Shown here piece after piece: positions 1-6,706 of a stretch of DNA of 16,480 nucleotides (the stretch's first letter is position 1; each line of letters begins with the position of its first letter). Both the position numbers and the translations under genes were made by a program. The DNA is from CAYYNP01 sp964472545 (GTDB taxonomy: Bacteria; Planctomycetota; Planctomycetia; Pirellulales; Thermoguttaceae), in contig CAYYNP010000231.1 of assembly GCA_964472545.1 (NCBI GenBank), forward strand, positions 1-16,480. The letters are read 5' to 3'. The notes beneath the pieces are model-generated. The model was given only the letters and a program-made list of their open reading frames with translations, ran no database searches and was not told the DNA's origin.

Positions 1-121
1 TACGGGCAACGCGAAGAACGAATCGAGCGGCGATCCCAGGGGGTCCTCTGCGCGCATCGGCGGACATTCCCGAAATCACCGTCCAAATGAGCCGTCATCA
101 ACAATGCAAAGTACCCCGACG

Positions 122-165
122 CCACTTTCCGGAAGTCAAGCGTTTCAGGCGTTCCCGGAAAGTGG
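122..165. repeat. Imperfect inverted repeat
   Basis: CCACTTTCCGGAA at 122-134 is matched in inverse at 152-165, which carries one extra C. The arms of about 13 bp could form a stem with a 17-nt loop. There is no T-run after it, so it is not a textbook terminator. It may be a transcript end for a gene to the left of the window or an operator. Confidence 0.4.
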
Positions 166-376
166 GCCTTTGGCAACAGGAACTCATTGGCCGCGGCCTG
201 ACGTGCGGGGCAACGGCGTGAATTGCCCTCGGCCCTGATGGTACCTTCGCAGCCGCTACCGGATGTCGGGCGTCCTGGAACTGCCGCCGAATCCTGCGTC
301 GTTCGAGTGCCGGCCGTCGGTGGCCCTTTGGCATCGTCCATAGTCGACCATTCCTCACGGCCGTGCAGCCCAAGAA

Positions 377-390
377 GTGTCGCGCGACAC
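377..390. repeat. 14-bp perfect palindrome
   Basis: GTGTCGCGCGACAC is its own reverse complement. It lies in the gene-free left region. Its half-site GTGTCGC recurs in the repeat cluster at the right edge (16400-16406, 16441-16447 and inverted at 16460-16466). Function unknown; a dimeric regulator site is possible. Confidence 0.4.
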
Positions 391-718
391 AATTCACGGC
401 ACCCCCCACCAGGGCCGTTCTTCGCGAATCCACCCCACGCCCCCGAATTTCGTTGACCACCGGCCGCGGCGATGGTAACGTAACAGGCGTTCCGAGTTCA
501 CGAGTATCTGCCTGAGGCACAAGAACTCCACCACGAGGCAGCTTCCCCGACGCGCAATCTGACGTTGCGGTTCTGGCCGTGATGATCGTCTAGCGTGTCG
601 AAGTGATCCGTTTGGCTGCGGGTCAGGTTCCCATTGGATTTCAAGGCGGAAGGTGTCTGTACGTGTGTTTGTGCGTCCGGCTGTGTGAGAAGCCAGTATT
701 CGTGCAGGAGACGGCAAG

Positions 719-1519
719 ATGAAGACGAGATTCCTGACCGCGGTGGTGTTTGTGCTGGTCCTCATGCTGGTGCTCTGTAATCACCTCCCAGCGAACGCTG
801 CTGCCCTGGAAGTGCAGTACAAGTTTGACGGCAGCTACGATCCAGGAAAACGGGGTGGTGACCCAGGCTTCACCGTGGATAGGTTTGGCAACGAGGACAG
901 TGCACTCCAACTGGATGGATCAAACGCCTACGTTTTCGCAGGCGACACGGGGCTAGGCCCCCCAACGATGACCGTGACGGCGTGGTTCAGGGCAGACTCA
1001 TTTGGGTCTGGGTACTCATGGCCTGCCATCGTGAAGAAATCAGACAACACGCAAACGAACGGTTTCTCGCTGGAAATCGGAAAGGTCTACGAAGGCACTC
1101 CAGTCGTGAGCTTCGTTGCGTATCTCGACGATGGCCAGGGCTGGGGGAACGCCAGTTGGTCGGAGACGCTGAACGTGGACACTTGGTACTTCGTAGCAGG
1201 CCGGTACGACGGATCGTCTTTCGATTTGTTTGCCGGCCCCTACGATGGTCAACTTACGCACGTGCCTGGGTTATCACGCTCCGGCAACATCATACCGTCC
1301 GTCAACGATTTGAATATCGGGCGTGACCCCTCCAATCCCGGCTCGGCCAGGTCTTTCAACGGTGCCATAGATGACGTGAGAATCTACGGTGGTGCGTTGA
1401 GCCAAGCTGAAATCGAAGCAATATACAACGTCCCCGAACCCTCCACCCTCATCCTCGCCGTCGGCGCCTTCGGCCTGGCCACCTACGGCTGGCGCGGGCG
1501 CAAGCGGTCGTCGCGTTAG
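719..1519 (+). CDS. LamG/concanavalin A-fold surface protein with PEP-CTERM tail
   Basis: This 266-residue exported protein starts with a signal peptide (basic MKTR, then a hydrophobic core to about residue 28 ending ANAAA). Residues about 31-235 look like a LamG-type jelly roll: an ALQLDGSNAYV strand, then TVTAWFRAD, WYFVAGRYDG, LNIGRD and a closing FNGAIDDVRIYGGALSQAEI, the typical end of this fold. Residues 238-266 form a PEP-CTERM signal: VPEP, a hydrophobic stretch, then a basic end (RGRKRSSR). That signal is recognised by an exosortase, which is not in this window. Proteins of this type are displayed or secreted and often bind carbohydrate; the ligand is unknown. The start is supported by AGGAG at 706-710, eight bases upstream. 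The next gene follows after 39 bases and also has a PEP-CTERM tail, so the two are probably co-transcribed. Confidence 0.9.
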   Translation: MKTRFLTAVVFVLVLMLVLCNHLPANAAALEVQYKFDGSYDPGKRGGDPGFTVDRFGNEDSALQLDGSNAYVFAGDTGLGPPTMTVTAWFRADSFGSGYSWPAIVKKSDNTQTNGFSLEIGKVYEGTPVVSFVAYLDDGQGWGNASWSETLNVDTWYFVAGRYDGSSFDLFAGPYDGQLTHVPGLSRSGNIIPSVNDLNIGRDPSNPGSARSFNGAIDDVRIYGGALSQAEIEAIYNVPEPSTLILAVGAFGLATYGWRGRKRSSR

Positions 1520-1558
1520 GGCGTCTCGCAACCAAATGGCTTTCGACAAGGCACAACC

Positions 1559-2824
1559 ATGATTCGTTTCGCAGCTTTCTTCGCGTTGGCGTTCTCCCTA
1601 AGCGTGGCGTCTGGCGAGACAATTCAATCTCCCCTTCCGTCACACAGGCTTCTTGCTGAGGACGGAGGGACGGAGGACCGCTTTGGGTTCAACGTTGCCT
1701 TGTCGGGCGACCTCGCTCTGATCGCATCTCCGGCGGATGATGACAATGGTGACTCCTCAGGATCGGTGTGCGTCTTCGACGTGACAACGGGGCAACAGCT
1801 CAGAAGACTCACTCCGGGCGACGCAGCCGCGGACGACATCTTTGGAAATGCCGTCGCGCTCTCGGGGACTCGAGCCATCATCGGCGCCCATTTCCAGCAT
1901 GTGGATGGTAGCAGCCGCGGCTCAGCGTATCTCTTCGATGCAGCAACAGGTGAGCAACTCGCAAAACTAGCTCCTCCCAAGGGCGAAGGAGGGCGTCGTT
2001 TTGGCTCATCCGTCGCCATCTCGGACGATATTGCCGTCGTTGGAGCGTATATGTTCAATTCCAACGGCATCAGCGGTGGCGGCGGAGCCGCATTTGTCTT
2101 CGATGCGACCACGGGCCAGTTGATTACCAGGCTTGCTCCTGACGACACCAACCGAGCCAAGGAGTTTGGCCTTTCGGTGGCGATTGACGGGAATCGCGTA
2201 CTTGTGGGCGATGTCGAGGACGGTGAGTACGGCTACAGATCCGGCGCGGTATACGTCTTCGACGCCATTAGCGGACAACAACTCGCCAAGCTCGCGGCCA
2301 ACGACCCCATGAGCACCCAGGGGTTCGGTAGGTCTGTGTCCTTGCTGGGGAACCTGGCTCTCATCGGTGCGCCCGGTGATGACTGGCCGGCTGAGAACAC
2401 CGGGGCAGCCTATCTGTTTGACATAGACACGGGTGAACAGCTTGCCAAGCTGGTCGCTGACGTTGGTCATCGGAGAGACGAATTCGGGTGGTCTACCTCG
2501 TTGTCCGGGAATCTGGCAATCATCAGTGCCCTTCGTGAAGATGCGCGAGGCGTCGATTCGGGGGCCGCGTACGTCTTCGATGTATCGACTGGGGACCAGA
2601 TCATGCGTCTGACACCTCTCGACGATGCCGGCACTGGGAGTTGGTTCGGCTACGACGCTACGATCGACGGCCATCGTGTTGTCGTCGGGGCGCCATTTGA
2701 CAACACCGCCTACGACCACGCGGGAGCGGCGTTTGTTTATGAAGTCATCCCCGAACCCGGCACCACCACCCTTCTGGCCTGCGGCGCCCTGGCCGGCCTG
2801 ATCTGGTGGCGCCGCCGGCGCTGA
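1559..2824 (+). CDS. Seven-bladed FG-GAP-like beta-propeller protein with PEP-CTERM tail
   Basis: This 421-residue exported protein has a signal peptide (MIRFAAFFALAFSLSVASG). It is followed by seven repeats of about 53 residues filling residues ~28-394. Each repeat reads roughly L-x-FG-x-SVAL-x-GN-x-hhIGA-x-D-x-GAAYVFD-x-TGEQLAKL, matching the FG-GAP/integrin-alpha-like pattern. Seven copies fit one closed seven-bladed propeller, which would make the fold complete. Residues 396-421 are a PEP-CTERM signal: IPEP, a hydrophobic segment, then RRRR. The start is supported by AAGG at 1548-1551, seven bases before ATG. It lies 39 bases after the LamG gene. Likely role: surface or matrix protein for binding, ligand unknown. 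Acidic D-rich loops in several blades could bind calcium; this is inference. The identification as an FG-GAP-like repeat protein is solid, the function is not. Confidence 0.88.
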   Translation: MIRFAAFFALAFSLSVASGETIQSPLPSHRLLAEDGGTEDRFGFNVALSGDLALIASPADDDNGDSSGSVCVFDVTTGQQLRRLTPGDAAADDIFGNAVALSGTRAIIGAHFQHVDGSSRGSAYLFDAATGEQLAKLAPPKGEGGRRFGSSVAISDDIAVVGAYMFNSNGISGGGGAAFVFDATTGQLITRLAPDDTNRAKEFGLSVAIDGNRVLVGDVEDGEYGYRSGAVYVFDAISGQQLAKLAANDPMSTQGFGRSVSLLGNLALIGAPGDDWPAENTGAAYLFDIDTGEQLAKLVADVGHRRDEFGWSTSLSGNLAIISALREDARGVDSGAAYVFDVSTGDQIMRLTPLDDAGTGSWFGYDATIDGHRVVVGAPFDNTAYDHAGAAFVYEVIPEPGTTTLLACGALAGLIWWRRRR

Positions 2825-2845
2825 CGCCGGCATAGGTCCGAAGCG

Positions 2846-2877
2846 GTCTACTCCCGCGGCCGCGAGGTGTGGTAGAC
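2846..2877 (+). terminator. Hairpin after the PEP-CTERM pair, overlapping the next promoter
   Basis: GTCTAC (2846-2851) and GTAGAC (2872-2877) are inverted copies that enclose the palindrome CGCGGCCGCG (2855-2864). The stop codon of the propeller gene is 22 bases upstream. The structure could end the PEP-CTERM transcript. There is no T-run after it, and its right arm is part of the extended -10 box at 2870-2878, so the hairpin and promoter readings compete or coexist. Confidence 0.35.
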
Positions 2878-2878
2878 T
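2870..2878 (+). promoter_or_regulatory. Extended -10 promoter-like box for the FGE-fold gene pair
   Basis: TGGTAGACT fits the extended -10 pattern TGnTAnAnT and lies 41 bases before the ATG at 2919. No good -35 is visible, as is usual for extended -10 promoters. The 12-base word TGTGGTAGACTG (2868-2879), followed by a related CGGGYAAG and GGGATA string, recurs at 12907-12918 before the LRR gene. This supports a real promoter element. The assignment is from pattern only. Confidence 0.5.
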
Positions 2879-2918
2879 GGCCGGCGGGCAAGGGGGGATA
2901 TCGGGTAGGAGGTGTGCC

Positions 2919-4745
2919 ATGCGAGACTCTGTAATCTGGTGCACGGTAATCTTGTTGGCCGCCTGGGTCGGGGGTTGTAGCTGCGGGGCCGACAAGACCG
3001 GGCCAACAAGAGCAGCCGGCCGTAGCGAGCAACCAACGCGCGCCCCCACGAAAGCACCAGTGGCGGCCGGAAGGACCGGCGACTCCCACGCCAAGACGGT
3101 TGCCCCTGATGCAAACAATGTGCCGACGCCACAGACTCCGCAACGCGAAGAGGATATCAGCGTCGCACTCGGCGGGGGTGTCACGCTGGAACTGGTCCAC
3201 GTTCCCGCGGGCACGTTCATGATCGTGGACACCGGCCTACCTGAGAGGCCGAAGCACGAGGTCACGATCACGAGGCCGTTCTACCTGGGAAAGTACGAGG
3301 TGACCCAAGAGCAGTGGGAAGCAGTGATGGGGGAGAATCCGAGCGATAACACAGCTCCAAAGAACCCGGTGGGCAACGTCAGTTGGGACGACTGTCAGGC
3401 CTTCCTGGCGAAGCTCAACGAACAGTCGGGCGATCCGCGACGGCCGTTCTGTCTACCGACCGAGGCCCAATGGGAATATGCCTGCCGGGTGGGCAGTGCG
3501 ACAAAGTACAGCTTCGGCGACGACGACACGGCGTTGGGCGAGCATGCCTGGTGTGCCGATAATTCCGGTGGGGTGCCGCATCCTGTCGGCGAGAAGCTGC
3601 CCAACGCCTGGGGATTACACGACATGCTGGGCAACGTCTGGGAGTGGTGTGCCGACTGGTATGAGTACGATTACTGCGAAGTGGGACTGCTGGAGGACCC
3701 CACGGGACCGCCGTCCGGCACGGCTCGGCTCTATCGCGGCGGCGGATGCTACCTCCGCCCGGCCGATGCCCGACCGGTGAATCGGTTTGGCGAGCCGCCC
3801 GACAAGGGCCACGCCGATCTCGGCCTTCGTGTGGCTCTGGTCGAAGTGTCGAAGCCGGCCGAAGTCATTCCTGCCACCGCGGAGAAGACGTTCACCAATA
3901 CTCTCGACATGAAGTTCGTCTTGATCCCGGCCGGAGAGTTCTTGATGGGGTCGCCGAGGAAGGACTTATCCGACATGACGGCTGAGGCCAACGAGTTTCC
4001 GCAACACCGCGTGAGTATCACCCGGCCGTTCTATCTGGGCGTGCATGAGGTGACCCTGGGCGCCTTCCGCCGTTTCGTCGACGACACGGCATACAAGACG
4101 GACTCGGAGAAGGACGAGGACGGCGACGACGGTTGGAACGAGGCGGAGGGCCGAATGGAAGGTCCGGCCCCGAAGTACTCTTGGAGGAATCACGGCTTCC
4201 CGCAGGACGACGGCCACCCGGTGACGGGCGTGAGCTGGAACGACGCGGTGGCCTTCTGCCAGTGGTTGAGCAAGCAGGAAGGGCGGACGTATCGCCTGCC
4301 GACGGAAGCGGAATGGGAGTATGCCTGCCGCGCGGGCACGTCGACGGCCTATTGCTACGGTGACGACCAAGAGGGTGTGGTGGAATTCGGCAACGTGGTG
4401 GACGCGACGGCCACGGCGAAATGGGGGGCTTACATGGCGATCGATTCGGCCGACGGCTTTGCGTTCACGTCGCCGGTGGGCAGTTTCCGCCCGAACGCAT
4501 TCGGCCTCTACGACATGCACGGCAATGCGTGGGAGTGGTGTGCGGACATACATGACGACGAGTACTATGCCGAATCGCCGCAGGCAGATCCCCCCGGGCC
4601 CACGTCCGGCACGTGGCGCGTCCGTCGCGGCGGTGCATTCGACGACGGCGTTGTGTCGGCCCGGTCGGCGTCTCGGATGGGAGACTGGCCGGACTTCTAC
4701 TGTGTAAGCCCCGGCTTCCGCCTGGCGTTGGAACCGTCGGAGTAG
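2919..4745 (+). CDS. Lipoprotein with two FGE-fold (SUMF1-like) domains, probably non-catalytic as FGE
   Basis: This 608-residue protein begins with a lipoprotein signal (lipobox VGGC, Cys20), then a Pro/Thr/Ala-rich linker to about residue 85. Two formylglycine-generating-enzyme-fold domains follow, at about 88-307 and 325-605. Each has the family landmarks: VPAGTF or IPAGEFLMG, RPFYLG-x-x-EVT, VSW, LPTEAxWEYACR, GLxDMxGNxWEWCAD, and an RGG motif. True FGE uses a Cys pair just after RGGS. Domain 1 reads RGGGCYLRPADAR and domain 2 RGGAFDDGVVSAR, so neither has the pair. Sulfatase activation is therefore unlikely; binding or another iron- or calcium-dependent role is possible. ATG is fixed by AGGAGG at 2907-2912, six bases upstream. 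A paralogue follows after 31 bases, so they form an operon. No sulfatase gene is nearby. Database pipelines would call it 'SUMF1/EgtB/PvdO family' protein. Confidence 0.9.
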   Translation: MRDSVIWCTVILLAAWVGGCSCGADKTGPTRAAGRSEQPTRAPTKAPVAAGRTGDSHAKTVAPDANNVPTPQTPQREEDISVALGGGVTLELVHVPAGTFMIVDTGLPERPKHEVTITRPFYLGKYEVTQEQWEAVMGENPSDNTAPKNPVGNVSWDDCQAFLAKLNEQSGDPRRPFCLPTEAQWEYACRVGSATKYSFGDDDTALGEHAWCADNSGGVPHPVGEKLPNAWGLHDMLGNVWEWCADWYEYDYCEVGLLEDPTGPPSGTARLYRGGGCYLRPADARPVNRFGEPPDKGHADLGLRVALVEVSKPAEVIPATAEKTFTNTLDMKFVLIPAGEFLMGSPRKDLSDMTAEANEFPQHRVSITRPFYLGVHEVTLGAFRRFVDDTAYKTDSEKDEDGDDGWNEAEGRMEGPAPKYSWRNHGFPQDDGHPVTGVSWNDAVAFCQWLSKQEGRTYRLPTEAEWEYACRAGTSTAYCYGDDQEGVVEFGNVVDATATAKWGAYMAIDSADGFAFTSPVGSFRPNAFGLYDMHGNAWEWCADIHDDEYYAESPQADPPGPTSGTWRVRRGGAFDDGVVSARSASRMGDWPDFYCVSPGFRLALEPSE

Positions 4746-4776
4746 GCGATCACGTTCTTCGGAGAGGGAGTTTGGC

Positions 4777-6597
4777 ATGCGAAACTCGACGGTCTATTCG
4801 GTACTATTCGCGTTGAGTGTCTGGGGCGCGAACGCCCCCCTTCAAGAAAGCACGGCACAGGAGGCTGCGGCGGCGACGCCGGGCGCCCCTTTCACCGAGA
4901 AGGTCCTAACCAACTCGCTGGGCATGGAGTTCGCCCTGATCTTGCCGGGCGAGTTCTTGATGGGAAGTCCGAAGAACGAGTGGGACCGCGGCGAGAACGA
5001 GCAGCACCATCGCGTGCGAATCACGCAGCCGTACTACATGGCGAAGCATGAGATTACGCAAGGGCAATGGAAGAAAGTCATGGACGCCTCGCCCTGGGAA
5101 CAGGATCGCAACATCCCCCACGAAGCCGACCTTGTCGCGTCGCACATAAGCTGGGAGGAAGCGCGGGAGTTCGGCCATAAGCTCCCGCCGATCGAAGGCT
5201 TCCGCTACTGTCTGCCGACGGAAGCGCAGTGGGAGTATGCCTGCCGGGCTGGCAGCACGCGGCCGTATTGCTTCGGCGACGACCCGGAGTTGCTCAAGGA
5301 CTATGCTTGGTTCAGCGCCAACTCTGAGCACAGGCTCCATCCGGTGGGGCAGAAGAAACCCAACGCCTGGGGACTGTACGACATGCACGGCGGCGTGGCG
5401 GAATGGTGTCAGGACTGGTACGACTCCCGCTATTACGAAGAACCGCCGCTGGACGACCCGGCCGGGCCGCCAACCGGCATCGACGAGATCAATCGCATGG
5501 GGCAGCGCGCGTATTGGCGCGGCCCGCCGGGATTTCGCGTCTACCGCGGCGGTAGTTGGTGTAGTTACGCCTCGGGTTGCCGCGCGGCCGCCCGAGGCGC
5601 CCAGCAGCAGCGCCCTGGGACGGGCGACGTGGGTCTGCGCCTGGCGATGGTCCCCGCCGACCGGCCCGCGCCCGTCGACAAGCTGGCGCCTCCCACAGAG
5701 AAAACGGTCGGCACCGAGCCTCCGGTGGAGTTGAAGGTCGTCGCCAATACGATCGGCATGAAGTTCGCACTGGTCCCGGCCGGAGAGTTCACGATGGGCA
5801 GCCCCGACGTCGAGGACTTTCGCGGACCCGGCGAAACGCAGCATCGGGTACGGATCACCAAGCCGTTCTACCTGGGCGTCTGTGAGGTCACCCAGGAGCA
5901 ATACCAACGGGTGATGGGCGTCAACCCGAGTGCGTTCACCAAGCGGGGCGTGCTAAAGGACGTAAGGACCGGCCGCAATCTGAACCGGCTTCCGGTGGAG
6001 AGCGTCTCCTGGTTCGATGCCGTGGCGTTCTGTATCAAGCTCAGCGCGTTGGAGAATCGCACGCCCTGTTATTCGCTGAAGAACGCCAAGAAGGCGACCT
6101 ACGGCAACGGACTGGCCATCGTCAGTGCCGACGTGGAGCTACTCGACGGCAACGGCTATCGCCTGCCGACCGAAGCGCAGTGGGAGTATGCCTACCGGGC
6201 CGGCACGACGACGCGGTTCTTCTGGGGCGACTCGGAGAAACCCGACGTCGTGGGCATGTACTGCTGGTGGGACGGGAATGCCTCCAATTCGGCGTGGGCA
6301 ATAACGGGGCCGCGGGAGGTGTGCCAGAAGAAGCCGAACCCCTGGGGGTTGCACGGGATGGCCGGCAACGTGAGCGAGTGGTGCCAGGATTGGCGCGACG
6401 GAGCCTATTACGCCGAGAGCCCTACCGACGACCCTGCGGGGCCCGAATCGGGTTCCGCGAGTTCATACCGCGTATGCCGGGGGGGCAGTTGGACTTTCTC
6501 GGCCCGAGCCTGCCGGTCGGCCTGCCGAGGGGGCGAACAGCCGCACGTCTTCGAGTATTTCCGCGGCTTCCGCGTGGCCATGGTTCCTTCGGAGTGA
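4777..6597 (+). CDS. Secreted protein with two FGE-fold (SUMF1-like) domains
   Basis: This 606-residue paralogue of the preceding gene has an N-terminal signal peptide (hydrophobic residues about 7-18, no lipobox Cys). Two FGE-fold domains cover about 40-293 and 318-604. Landmarks include NSLGMEF, PGEFLMGSP, LPTEAQWEYACR, GLYDMHGGVAEWCQDW and YRGGSW in the first. The second has NTIGMKF, PAGEFTMGSP, LPTEAQWEYAYR and GNVSEWCQDW. After RGGS, domain 1 has Cys262 and Cys268 (offsets +2 and +8). Domain 2 has only Cys579 at +8, with Cys583 beyond it. Canonical FGE has Cys at +3 and +8, so neither domain matches it exactly. Domain 2 carries an insertion of about 30 residues before LPTEAQ. The start has GGGAG at 4766-4770, six bases upstream. 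Both paralogues end in PSE. Likely an exported binding or scaffold protein working with its lipoprotein neighbour; the function is unproven. Confidence 0.9.
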   Translation: MRNSTVYSVLFALSVWGANAPLQESTAQEAAAATPGAPFTEKVLTNSLGMEFALILPGEFLMGSPKNEWDRGENEQHHRVRITQPYYMAKHEITQGQWKKVMDASPWEQDRNIPHEADLVASHISWEEAREFGHKLPPIEGFRYCLPTEAQWEYACRAGSTRPYCFGDDPELLKDYAWFSANSEHRLHPVGQKKPNAWGLYDMHGGVAEWCQDWYDSRYYEEPPLDDPAGPPTGIDEINRMGQRAYWRGPPGFRVYRGGSWCSYASGCRAAARGAQQQRPGTGDVGLRLAMVPADRPAPVDKLAPPTEKTVGTEPPVELKVVANTIGMKFALVPAGEFTMGSPDVEDFRGPGETQHRVRITKPFYLGVCEVTQEQYQRVMGVNPSAFTKRGVLKDVRTGRNLNRLPVESVSWFDAVAFCIKLSALENRTPCYSLKNAKKATYGNGLAIVSADVELLDGNGYRLPTEAQWEYAYRAGTTTRFFWGDSEKPDVVGMYCWWDGNASNSAWAITGPREVCQKKPNPWGLHGMAGNVSEWCQDWRDGAYYAESPTDDPAGPESGSASSYRVCRGGSWTFSARACRSACRGGEQPHVFEYFRGFRVAMVPSE

Positions 6598-6598
6598 G

Positions 6599-6656
6599 CG
6601 AGACGGACAAGTGCGTGGAGATCGGCCGACCTCCAACGGCGTCGGCCCGGGTCTCG
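6599..6656. terminator. Hairpin between convergent genes
   Basis: CGAGAC (6599-6604) pairs with GTCTCG (6651-6656), and inside it GGCCGAC (6624-6630) pairs with GTCGGCC (6641-6647) around a 10-nt loop. It sits in the 109-base gap between the FGE-fold gene stop (6597) and the stop of the HEAT gene on the other strand (6707). This is where a shared bidirectional terminator would be expected. There is no T-run on either side, so intrinsic termination is plausible but not certain. Confidence 0.4.
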
Positions 6657-6706
6657 TCGTGGACGGAAAAAGCCCGACTCGTTTGACCGGCCGCGGGACC
6701 TCCGTG

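Larger units (their letters stand above)
1..718. other. Left-edge region without a recognisable gene
   Basis: I see no gene I can support here. Open frames exist on both strands (for example a minus-strand frame ending at 98 and a plus frame open from base 3 to a stop at 219-221). Their translations are rich in Arg, Pro and Ser, show no known motif and lack a convincing ribosome binding site. A C-terminal end of an upstream gene could lie in the first 220 bases, but I cannot recognise it. The region holds an imperfect inverted repeat (122-165) and a 14-bp palindrome (377-390). The last 100 bases should be the leader of the LamG gene; I could not pick a convincing promoter. Confidence 0.5.

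Noticed and set aside
98..520. Minus-strand open frame of 140 codons near the left edge
   Set aside because: Arg/Pro-rich, no motif and no ribosome site; it also runs across the 14-bp palindrome and the inverted repeat.
2006..3271. Minus-strand open frame of 421 codons across the propeller gene and the FGE-fold gene start
   Set aside because: It runs antisense to two genes with clear domains and spans their intergenic gap. The translation has no recognisable motif.
3966..4778. Minus-strand open frame of 270 codons
   Set aside because: Arg/Val/His-rich antisense shadow of the second FGE-fold domain.
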